DNA of 10,029 nt from Rickettsiales bacterium (GTDB lineage Bacteria > Pseudomonadota > Alphaproteobacteria > Rickettsiales > 21-14-0-20-44-7): contig JALZVI010000149.1 in the NCBI GenBank assembly GCA_023301015.1, forward strand, positions 1 through 10,029, read 5' to 3'. Each line of letters begins with the position of its first letter. The stretch's first letter is position 1. The notes under the pieces were generated by a model. The model saw nothing but the letters and a program-made list of their open reading frames with translations. It was not told where the DNA came from and made no database searches. Shown here in pieces: positions 1 to 7,383 of this stretch. Both the position numbers and the translations under genes were made by a program.

Positions 1-1368
1 CTGTCCTTGTAGATTATACATCTTGACCTGTAAGATATCACCTAGTGCCTCTGGTACAGATATACTCAACTCAGAGTGCATAGGATTAGGAGAAAGGGTA
101 ACTACGGGAGTAGATTCTAGATCTGAGACAGCTGTAGGCTCTACTGGCTTGTAGTAATAAAATATCCGCTCCATGGTATCGGTTTCATTCAACCAAACGT
201 CAGTAACGTATTTTTTTCTTGATAACAACATGCTCTTTTGGGCATAGGGTCTAGTAGGGAAAAAGTCGGGATACCATACCTCTTCTACCGGAATAGTTGT
301 GTCGTAGTTATACGCCGTAACTGTTCTCGACACAGGTATCTGTGATGTTTCATTCGGAAAGAAATTTCTTTCTATTCTGATAAGATCTCCGTTATCATTG
401 TAAATGTATTCCTCCGGGATTCCATCAACCAACTCACCAAACCCTTCAAATGCTAAGGGTGCTTCTCTCAAAAGAGGATAAACGCGATCTATCAATCCAT
501 CATTGTTATAGGTATACCTAGTACCCTCGTTAGATATTAATCCATTCCTTCTCCAATTTCTATAGGCTTTCTCAGATTCTAACTCCCCAGATTCTGTGTA
601 ATTATAGGAGATGCTATCAAAAACATACCACTGGTTAATATCGAGGTCATAAAAATACTCCAGCTGATATGACAAATGTTCATCAGTGTAGAAATAACCA
701 TAATTCTTTATATGCGTAAGTGTATCCGTGTTTGCATCCCTACTAAATATAGAAATCAGGTATCTTCTATCTAGCGAATCATATTCATAAACCGTCAGTC
801 CTGAGGGTCTATTAAGCGCTATATCATCCACTCCTCGCGACTCAAATGCAATCAATTGTTGATTGTCATTATACCTGTACAATCTCTCGATAAGCGGTTC
901 TTTGTCAGATAAACTATATCCTCCCGTCCAGATATTATAAGTAGACCTAATAATATTTCCAAATTCATTATAATACATCTTAAATAATGAAATAGGTTCC
1001 CATGTAAAGCCATCTAGTCGGTAATCAAATATGGCTTCTACGTCTGACATATCGTCTTTTAAATGCACAGAACTAGTTAAAAATTCATTGTTAGGATCAA
1101 GTTGAGCATATGTACTATCCAACAAAAAAGTATAATCACTTTTTTTCTGTTGTAAAATTATATTAGATTTCAGCGTCTCATAATACTCTCTCGACCAAGG
1201 AAGGTCATAGTACCCACCTTGAGTTTCTGATGGCAAAAAAATATCGTCATGAAATTCTTCAGGATTTTCTTGAGCAGCGGAATTTTCTACAAAAACAAAA
1301 GATATTATAAAGACAAGGGCAATGACAGTAAGAGTTCTTGTGGCAAGTTGAGAATGGCCATTATTCAT
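1..1368 (-). CDS. Secreted T9SS-sorted YD-like repeat protein, paralogue A (3' end cut by the window)
   Basis: The frame is open for 456 codons from an ATG at 1368 to the window edge, with no stop. Residues 1-32 form a signal peptide with a long hydrophobic core (about 13-27) ending N-S-A-A before Q33. The body has Tyr/Asn/Gly-rich units of the form Y-x-Y-N-x-x-G-x-[LI], resembling YD/RHS-type beta-strand repeats. From about residue 422 the start of a T9SS type A sorting domain is seen (S-P-N-P, later Y-N-L-Q-G-Q). The last 40 or so residues lie outside the window. It is a tandem paralogue of the gene at 1421-2911, lies 52 bp downstream of it, and may be cotranscribed with it. Export to the periplasm by Sec and across the outer membrane by T9SS is established for this domain family. 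The function of the repeat body is unknown, and I see no catalytic motif. Surface adhesion or binding is only a guess. Confidence 0.88.
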   Translation of the reverse strand, partial: MNNGHSQLATRTLTVIALVFIISFVFVENSAAQENPEEFHDDIFLPSETQGGYYDLPWSREYYETLKSNIILQQKKSDYTFLLDSTYAQLDPNNEFLTSSVHLKDDMSDVEAIFDYRLDGFTWEPISLFKMYYNEFGNIIRSTYNIWTGGYSLSDKEPLIERLYRYNDNQQLIAFESRGVDDIALNRPSGLTVYEYDSLDRRYLISIFSRDANTDTLTHIKNYGYFYTDEHLSYQLEYFYDLDINQWYVFDSISYNYTESGELESEKAYRNWRRNGLISNEGTRYTYNNDGLIDRVYPLLREAPLAFEGFGELVDGIPEEYIYNDNGDLIRIERNFFPNETSQIPVSRTVTAYNYDTTIPVEEVWYPDFFPTRPYAQKSMLLSRKKYVTDVWLNETDTMERIFYYYKPVEPTAVSDLESTPVVTLSPNPMHSELSISVPEALGDILQVKMYNLQGQ

Positions 1369-1420
1369 ACTATAAATATACGATATAAGAAATTAAACGT
1401 CAGAAGTACGTGACTATAAC

Positions 1421-2911
1421 CTACATCTTAACAAACCGCCCACTACTCTCCTGCGCTCTATACCTGACCGTATACAGATAAGTCCCTACCACCAGATGAT
1501 CCACAGATATCATTTCTCCCGATAAGACCTGTCCCTTAAACATAAGCTGCCCTTGTAGATTATATATGTTGACTTGTAAAATATCACCTAGTGCTTCTGG
1601 TACAGATATTCTCAACTCAGAGTGCACAGGATTAGGAGTAAGGGTAACTACAGGAGTAGATTCTAGATCTGAGACAGCTGTTGAAATTACTGGCTTGTAA
1701 TAATAAAACAACCTTTCTATGGTATCTGTTTCATTAAGCCAGACGTCCGTAATGTATTTTTTTCTCGATAACAACATGCTCTTTTGAGCATATGGTCTTG
1801 TGTGAAAAAACTGAGGATACCAGACTTCTTCTAATGACACAGTTGTGTCGTAACTATATTCGGTAACGGATTTAGAAATAGGTAACTCAGCCGTTTCATT
1901 AGGATAGATAGTAATTTCAATTTTAAAAAGATCACCCCTTTCGTTGTAGATATATTTCTCAGGAATACCTTCTTCTAGTTTGCCATTTTCAGTACTAATG
2001 GACCTATCTCTTTTCAGTGGATAAATGTAGTTAATTTTATCCTTAGAGTTATAAGTATATCTCGTTCCCATGAGAGGAGTAATACCATAAGTCCATTCAA
2101 TATATTCTATTTCAGATTCTAACAAACCTTTCAAATTATAATTGTAACTAATACTATCAGCTAGCACCCATCTGTTTTCTTCAGTAATAAAATAATATCG
2201 CACCCTAGAGTGAAGATTTCCGTCATTGTTATAATCATAAAAAAAGTTATAGTCCTGAACCAAAGAATCAATAATTTGATCTCTTTTATAGGTGGATACA
2301 TTATAGCGTCTTGCCAAAGAATCATATGATGTAATTCTAAGACTTGAAGGACGTTTTAAAGCTAAATCCCCATCAGTTCTCATTTCATATTCTATTTCTT
2401 GTTGATTTTCATTGTATCTATAGTGTCTCTCAATAGAAGGTTCTTTGTCATTCAAGTCATATCCTCCATCCCATCTATTATATGTCGATCTAATGATATT
2501 GCCGCTTGAATTGTAATACATCTTAAAAAGAGAATTGGGAATAAGTACGAGTCCTTCGTTATCATAATTTAAAATAGCTTCTACACCATTTAGATCATCT
2601 AGTTTGTACACAGTCACATCTACGTAATCATCTTGTTTCTCATTATATGCATAAATACTATCCAATAGATAATAGAAATCACTTTTCTTCTGTTGTAAAA
2701 TCATATTAGATTTCAGCGTCTCATAATACTCTGTCGACCAAGGAAGGTCATAGTACCCACCTTGGGTTTCTGATAGCAAAAAAATATCGTCATGAAATTC
2801 TTCAGGATATTCTTGAGCAACGGAATTTTCTACAAACACAATAGATATTAAAACAATAAGTGCAATAACACTTTGTCTTGTAACTGAACTGAAGAATGTA
2901 AAGTGATTCAT
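1421..2911 (-). CDS. Secreted T9SS-sorted YD-like repeat protein, paralogue B
   Basis: A complete 496-residue protein. Residues 1-32 are a signal peptide (hydrophobic 14-27, cleavage S-V-A before Q33). Residues about 34-410 are rich in Tyr, Asn, Asp and Glu. They contain roughly eight imperfect units with the pattern Y-x-Y-N-x-x-G-x-[LI] (for example Y-D-Y-N-N-D-G-N-L and Y-I-Y-N-E-R-G-D-L), spaced about 25-45 residues apart, as in YD/RHS-like beta-strand repeats. No RHS core-associated or toxin domain follows. Residues about 421-496 are a T9SS type A sorting domain: P-N-P at 426-428, then Y-N-L-Q-G, a G-x-Y near the end, and a basic tail ending F-V-K-M. It is the upstream member of a tandem pair with the gene at 1-1368. 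It is divergent from the beta-helix operon starting at 3105. Role unknown; probably a surface-exposed or released protein. Confidence 0.9.
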   Translation of the reverse strand: MNHFTFFSSVTRQSVIALIVLISIVFVENSVAQEYPEEFHDDIFLLSETQGGYYDLPWSTEYYETLKSNMILQQKKSDFYYLLDSIYAYNEKQDDYVDVTVYKLDDLNGVEAILNYDNEGLVLIPNSLFKMYYNSSGNIIRSTYNRWDGGYDLNDKEPSIERHYRYNENQQEIEYEMRTDGDLALKRPSSLRITSYDSLARRYNVSTYKRDQIIDSLVQDYNFFYDYNNDGNLHSRVRYYFITEENRWVLADSISYNYNLKGLLESEIEYIEWTYGITPLMGTRYTYNSKDKINYIYPLKRDRSISTENGKLEEGIPEKYIYNERGDLFKIEITIYPNETAELPISKSVTEYSYDTTVSLEEVWYPQFFHTRPYAQKSMLLSRKKYITDVWLNETDTIERLFYYYKPVISTAVSDLESTPVVTLTPNPVHSELRISVPEALGDILQVNIYNLQGQLMFKGQVLSGEMISVDHLVVGTYLYTVRYRAQESSGRFVKM

Positions 2912-3104
2912 ATTAAAATATTTTTATATCAGTGAAAACTAATTGCATAATTTACCATATGTCTCATTGCATATTGCTATCGCATTCTATTATAATTACA
3001 GTGATAGAATTTTTAAGCATAGTCATTTCTAGAACTTCCACAAGTCCCAAAAGGAGGTATGACTGTGTAAAATTAAATTATTTTTTAATCTAATACCGAT
3101 TTTT
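2912..3104. other. Divergent intergenic region
   Basis: This very AT-rich 193-bp stretch separates the minus-strand T9SS protein (start 2911) from the plus-strand beta-helix operon (start 3105). It should hold the promoters for both directions. I could not find a convincing pair of Bacteroidota promoter elements (TTG about 19 bp before TAnnTTTG) for either gene. It contains an inverted repeat at 2984-3010 and an isolated Shine-Dalgarno-like motif at about 3049-3058, listed separately. Confidence 0.6.
2984..3010. promoter_or_regulatory. Inverted repeat in the divergent intergenic region
   Basis: ATTCTAT (2984-2990) is repeated inverted as ATAGAAT (3004-3010). In plus-strand RNA, two U-G pairs and one A-U pair extend the stem to 10 bp around a 7-nt loop, and a short T run (3010-3014) follows. 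It lies about 95 bp before the beta-helix start and 73 bp before the divergent gene. An operator or a weak leader hairpin is possible. Chance is also possible in such AT-rich DNA. Confidence 0.3.
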
Positions 3105-5056
3105 ATGTTCAGAGTATCATTTAAATTTTTAGTTACCCCCCCCTAATACTTTTATTTGTTTTAAGTCATTGTGTAACGCTAGTTGCTCAGTTAGAAGACC
3201 CTAGGGAGCTTCCCAAACCTGGCCCACCACCAGACCCATATGTTACTATACAAGATTCTGATCTCCCTTGTGGTTGTGATCTTATTATTATACAAAACGT
3301 TCCCTCCCCAGCACCAGATACAGAATTGGGTGGCAATCCAAGCCCTGACCTTGATGGTGACTTAGATAATTTCAGAAGAGTTACCGCGTCTGGAGAATGT
3401 CTAGAAACAGTCAAGGTATATAGACATCAGCAACAAGTCAATCTTGTCAATAGTGTCAATGACGTTATAGCCAGATATGTCCATGATGCCAAAGAAATAT
3501 GTTTCCAAGGGAATTTCTTTTTTAAAGAAAAAATTAACTTGACATATAATGTCAATATAACATTGCTGCCGGGATCTGGCTTTTATTATCGTGGCGATGG
3601 TCATGAACCAGCAATAGAAATGATCGGTATTTTTAACACCATACAAGGTGGTAAAATCCATACAATAGTTCCTATGCCAGAAGGCTTGATCGCCATCAAC
3701 TCAGCAGAGAGAAAGAAAAACTCTGCTAATGATAACAGAAGTATAGAAAATCGATTTAACAATAGAATCAAGGATATAGAACTTATCAGTTCCCATGATA
3801 ATTCTGAGGGTGATCCCAGAGACCACAAAGCCATAGTATTGCACAACACCAAAGCCTCAATTATAAACGTTGGGGCTGATATAGGCACCAATTATTTTAC
3901 ACATATCTCTAATGTCGATATAGACGGTTTTTCTACCGGTATGCACTTACGCGGTTATAGTAATGCCAACAACGTGAGAGATATCAGAATGAAAAATATA
4001 GATGGCTATGGGATATGGCTATCAGGCTGTGTGGACAATAATTTCACAAGTGTAACCTATGAAAATTGTCAGAAGGCCACAGCCATACGCATAGACAATT
4101 ACGTCGACGATAAGTATCAAGGCATTCCGATTGAGGTTGATGGAAAGATCCTTGATGGCACGCAAGCTATTGATCGAATTACTACTGATCCAATTACCAT
4201 GTTGCCAGACCCCAATGTAAAACTGCTTTTTGATCCATTATTTGTAATAAATGAGATTATCAAAAAAGTACCTTCAAACCTTATCCCTAGTAATAAGCAA
4301 ATTAAGTTTAATGAAATAGTGCAAAATCTAAGCTATCCATTAGAAACCATTCTAACATTACCTTCTGGTGGTTTTGTAGATGGGACTGCCCCATGTCTTC
4401 TAGAAAATTCCATAGAATCTGATGGTTCTTTGAAAAGATTCGGATTAATAGGTTATTATGAGGATGGAGATAATCAAGCGAACATTATCACTAATTTTCC
4501 AGGTGATGGAAAAGATGTCACCAGTGTTAGAAGGGACCCAATGTACCAACCAAGTAATAATCCTAGTTATACAGATGAATTGTCTCTTTTTGCACCATTC
4601 AAAGATAAATTCCTTAATGTTCTACCTGCCACTTGTAGAAATGGCAATCCCAATGATGACGAATTCTGGACAGAGTATTATATCCCACCGCTATACAATG
4701 GATTTTCTAATATCAAAATATTCAAAGAAGAAAATGGCCAGGACGAGTTACAAGTCAGAAAAGCTGTTCTTGTAGAAGATAGAGAAATAGATGATCAACC
4801 TAAGTGCGAGTGGTTATCACCTGGTAACTCCAACTGTAATCTATACACAAACATGGGATTTGGTAATACTATATATTTCTGTGAGAGTGATTTGTTTACC
4901 CTAGGAAAAGAAAACAATAGCGCCGTGGAAAATTTCACTGGCGACGGAACAGGAAGTGATGTTTTGACTACTTATGGCGATAGAAAGACAGAACTCAAAA
5001 CCTATAAGCCAGGTCAAGCAAATCCGAGCTCATTTCTTATTATCTCATTTCAATAA
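3105..5056 (+). CDS. Exported right-handed beta-helix protein, frame interrupted at a poly-C tract
   Basis: The reading frame is open from 3125 to the stop at 5054-5056, but it has no ATG, GTG or TTG before a TTG at 3326. The only good start, ATG at 3105, is one base out of frame: with the eight C at 3136-3143, translation ends at a TAA (3144-3146) after 13 codons. With nine C the product is 650 residues. It then starts with a textbook signal peptide (K7, hydrophobic 13-20, L-V-A before Q29), followed by a Pro/Asp-rich stretch (about 30-90). About 130-330 shows beta-helix coils: short beta strands punctuated by Asn and Gly, for example the stretch encoded near 3895-4065. The C-terminal third is unassigned and has several Cys. 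There is no T9SS sorting domain. The fold resembles pectate-lyase-like and tailspike proteins, but I see no confident catalytic site. It is the first gene of a three-gene operon. Confidence 0.75.
3136..3143 (+). repeat. Poly-C tract (eight C) in signal-peptide codons
   Basis: A homopolymer of eight C in AT-rich DNA, 31 bp after the ATG at 3105. Only lengths of nine (or nine plus or minus multiples of three) join that ATG to the long downstream frame. Eight C gives TAA directly after the tract, and seven C gives a later stop at about 3202. This is the usual geometry of slipped-strand phase-variable contingency loci. A sequencing or assembly indel is the main alternative. Confidence 0.85.
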
Positions 5057-5063
5057 AAGTAAA

Positions 5064-6206
5064 ATGAAAAATATCACAGCAATAATATTAATACTTTCCA
5101 TCTATTGCAATATCATAAGTGCTCAGACTACTAAGGAAATTCCCATATGGCCTACCGTCCCATTGTGGGTTGATGAGATCAATAATTCTACGGATGATAT
5201 AATCTGTCTTGTAGGTACTGCTATAGGAGCGGAAACTATTACCGTAGAGAAATCTATTGTCCTAAAAGATGGTAAAACATTGGTCATACCTAATCTTGTT
5301 ACACTAGACCTTATCAATGGATCAACCATAACTATGGAAGGTACGGGCACTACCATTAAGGGTTCTCATTACAAAAGCAGTAAAATAACCTACAATGGTG
5401 AAGATGGCTCTGCGATTACAATGGATAATTGTCAGGGTTGTAAAATAGAAGAGATAAATATCACTGGAGATAAACCAGAAAATGGTGATATTGAGGATGG
5501 TTGTGGTACTGCCGATTTATGCCATAGCGGCTATCAATTATGCAATGGAGCAGATCACCCACTTATACCTATTTGTTTAAGAGAAGGATGTATCAAAAAA
5601 CAAAACGCTACAGGTGTCACTATAAATAATAACTCTGAAGGAAATGAGTTTTCTTCTGTCAACATAGAACATCTCAAGGTAGGTATCATGGTCAACTCAA
5701 ATGGGAATACATTTGAAGATCTTCAATTTATGCATGTTGGATTGACTCAAGCTCATATCTATGCTCTAGAAGACCCGAATTGTATAGGGTCAGATTGTCC
5801 TCGGCAATCGGGATGCGATGAAGATGACGTCTGTGCAGGACATGGAAGTCTCACGCAAGGAGCAGGGATATGGATAGAAAACGCAGATAACAATAAAATT
5901 ATTAATGTTTTCCATTCTCAATCACCTGGAGCAATTACTATATTATTCAACGAGGTATGTAATGGCAACGAAGCGATAGGTATAAGTGTAGAACAAGAAC
6001 TATCTGTATGTGCCTCTCCCGCAATATATGCTGATGGAACGGCATGGGGTAGCGAAAACAACTATATAGTTGATAATTACAATGGCGCTTGGGTGCCACC
6101 TGGAACAAAGGCAATATTATGTCCGAACAACACGATAATATCCGTACACAATCAAGGATTGATAGAATGTAAACATGCTACTCAAACAATAACGGCTTGT
6201 CCTTAA
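5064..6206 (+). CDS. Exported cysteine-rich right-handed beta-helix protein
   Basis: A 380-residue protein. The frame is open further upstream, but ATG 5064 is chosen because it starts a clear signal peptide (K2, hydrophobic 4-18, I-S-A before Q21) just 7 bp after the previous stop. An upstream start would bury that signal behind 30 charged residues. From about residue 48 there are repeated short beta strands with Asn/Gly turns typical of a parallel beta-helix, including N-N-S-E-G-N-E-F and N-S-N-G-N-T-F type coils. Cysteines are frequent and clustered (about 118-126, 147-177, 239-256, and the C-terminus ending A-C-P), suggesting disulfides in an extracytoplasmic protein. Its first helix turn starts after an I-C-L-x-G stretch like the I-C-F-x-G stretch in the preceding protein, so the two may be distant paralogues. 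There is no T9SS sorting domain. Possible roles include carbohydrate binding or cleavage; neither is shown. Confidence 0.85.
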   Translation: MKNITAIILILSIYCNIISAQTTKEIPIWPTVPLWVDEINNSTDDIICLVGTAIGAETITVEKSIVLKDGKTLVIPNLVTLDLINGSTITMEGTGTTIKGSHYKSSKITYNGEDGSAITMDNCQGCKIEEINITGDKPENGDIEDGCGTADLCHSGYQLCNGADHPLIPICLREGCIKKQNATGVTINNNSEGNEFSSVNIEHLKVGIMVNSNGNTFEDLQFMHVGLTQAHIYALEDPNCIGSDCPRQSGCDEDDVCAGHGSLTQGAGIWIENADNNKIINVFHSQSPGAITILFNEVCNGNEAIGISVEQELSVCASPAIYADGTAWGSENNYIVDNYNGAWVPPGTKAILCPNNTIISVHNQGLIECKHATQTITACP

Positions 6207-6216
6207 ATTCAAAAAA

Positions 6217-7119
6217 ATGAAAATGAAAAATATTTTATATATAGTTATCTTAATAATGGGTTTTCAATCTATGTTGGCCCAAGAGTCAGAATTTATAAGA
6301 CATGACAGATTCTGGGAAGATCCCGATAATATAATTACAGCAGAAAGTCTAGTTACCGCACTAGATAAATTTGGAGAGTGGCATTATTTTGAGATGGATC
6401 CTGTTTTAGGTCGTGTAAATTTATTCAAGAGAGATGTTGTCTGTGATGATCCATTTACGGCAATCTGTACTAATATCAGTGATGAAAGTTCAGGTATAGG
6501 AGATTGGGCTGGAAGTTACGTAAGTGATGGTTATGGTAGAGTTAGTGTCTCTTTTAACACATTTAGTGTACCGGATCAACTTATAGTACTCGTCAATGGT
6601 GTAGAAGTGGCCAACAGTGGTTTCTACTCCAGTAGAAAATGTCCTGGATACTTTAATAATTGTACTGTTGAATATGGATGTGCTCAGGATTATACAGTGG
6701 ACGTTAACATAGGCGCTCAAGATCAATTGGACTTAATCGTATACGCCAATAATTGTAGTATCTCAGGCGGAACACAGTGGGATCTATCTGCATCTTGTCA
6801 GCAAAAACAAGGAACCGGAAGAAGAAATGGAAAGTCCACAGATTACACAAGTGAAGATGATCTAGATGAAAGTGGATTAAATAATGTAAGCATTCACTAT
6901 TATCCTAATCCTGTTTCTGAAGTTCTCACTATACAATCCAATGGAGTTATTCCCAATGAGATAAGTATTATCAGCGCAACAGGCAAGCAAGCCTTGAATG
7001 TTAACATGTCTAGTAATTCAACGCAAATTGATGTTACAAGTTTAGAATCTGGTGTTTACATAGCGAAAGCAGTTTATGACACTTACATCGATACACAAGT
7101 TATAGTTGTAGAGAGATGA
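6217..7119 (+). CDS. Small secreted beta-rich protein with T9SS type A sorting domain
   Basis: A 300-residue protein. ATG 6217 is 10 bp after the previous stop, and an in-frame ATG at 6223 is an equally possible start. The signal peptide is residues 1-21 (hydrophobic 6-16, M-L-A before Q22). About 25-75 is a polar segment with several Trp and aromatic residues. About 90-195 is a predicted beta-sandwich-like domain with alternating strands and seven Cys spread over 76-193, including C-P-G-Y-F-N-N-C. A charged Gly/Arg/Asp/Ser linker (about 197-222) leads to a T9SS type A sorting domain (about 223-300) with Y-P-N-P at 229-232 and a late S-G-V-Y. The protein should therefore be exported by Sec and then T9SS. 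It is the last gene of the operon before the terminator at 7147-7182. I do not recognise the central domain; a binding module is possible. Confidence 0.87.
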   Translation: MKMKNILYIVILIMGFQSMLAQESEFIRHDRFWEDPDNIITAESLVTALDKFGEWHYFEMDPVLGRVNLFKRDVVCDDPFTAICTNISDESSGIGDWAGSYVSDGYGRVSVSFNTFSVPDQLIVLVNGVEVANSGFYSSRKCPGYFNNCTVEYGCAQDYTVDVNIGAQDQLDLIVYANNCSISGGTQWDLSASCQQKQGTGRRNGKSTDYTSEDDLDESGLNNVSIHYYPNPVSEVLTIQSNGVIPNEISIISATGKQALNVNMSSNSTQIDVTSLESGVYIAKAVYDTYIDTQVIVVER

Positions 7120-7146
7120 TAACAAAATAATCGATTTTTGGAATAG

Positions 7147-7182
7147 AACGCCTTGGGATTTTTAATTCTGAGGCGTTTTTTT
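7147..7182 (+). terminator. Rho-independent terminator of the beta-helix operon
   Basis: AACGCCT (7147-7153) pairs perfectly with AGGCGTT (7171-7177) around a 17-nt loop. A run of seven T (7176-7182) follows on the plus strand, 28 bp after the stop of the T9SS-sorted protein. The minus-strand side lacks a T run after the stem, so it looks one-directional. Confidence 0.85.
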
Positions 7183-7193
7183 CTTTACATAAA

Positions 7194-7383
7194 TTAGAAT
7201 GAAAGTACGCTTACATTTCCATCTTGACCTTCTAGGTCTTCTTGCATCAGATTTGTACTGGCATCTTAAGGAACATCTTCATCTAAGAATAGTACATTAT
7301 TGATCTTCTGATTATAATTCCACCTCATAAGTAGTATCGTAACTTTCTCCAACAAAAACAGCATGATATCTATTTATCTCCAA
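7194..7383 (-). pseudogene. Probable frameshifted remnant of a small gene
   Basis: No intact gene fits here, but two minus-strand segments read like protein. The first (about 7383 to 7315) gives I-N-R-Y-H-A-V-F-V-G-E-S-Y-D-T-T-Y-E-V-E and then meets a TAA at 7312-7314. One base over, the frame continues with Y-N-Q-K-I-N-N-V-L-F-L-D-E-D-V-P. After an in-frame TAA (7266-7268) come D-A-S-T-N-L-M-Q-E-D-L-E-G-Q and further residues, ending with a TAA at 7194-7196. Joined, they would give a protein of about 60 residues with one frameshift and one nonsense change. It overlaps the last 14 bp of the transporter gene and follows it in the same direction. I do not recognise the family. A 32-codon ORF from ATG 7364 in the second frame is less protein-like at its start. 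Chance similarity to coding sequence cannot be excluded. Confidence 0.35.

Noticed and set aside
1421..2911. RHS-type polymorphic toxin
   Set aside because: The repeats resemble YD units, but there is no RHS core-associated motif and no toxin tip. The C-terminus is a T9SS sorting domain.
3049..3061. Fragment of a 16S rRNA 3' end on the minus strand
   Set aside because: Only the CCTCC core matches; the flanking bases do not continue the rRNA sequence.
3326..3328. TTG at 3326 as the start of the first beta-helix gene
   Set aside because: The protein-like frame continues upstream for about 60 codons and includes the signal-peptide end and a Pro-rich segment, so this would remove the export signal and much of the N-terminus.
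3187..3891. Three minus-strand open frames opposite the first beta-helix gene
   Set aside because: They are antisense to a clear protein, have no family features and look like composition shadows.
4974..5063. Extended start for the second beta-helix gene at 4974
   Set aside because: It overlaps the previous gene and places 30 polar residues before an obvious signal peptide that begins at 5064.
7147..7182. Bidirectional terminator also serving the transporter operon
   Set aside because: The stem is present on both strands, but there is no T run after it on the minus strand.
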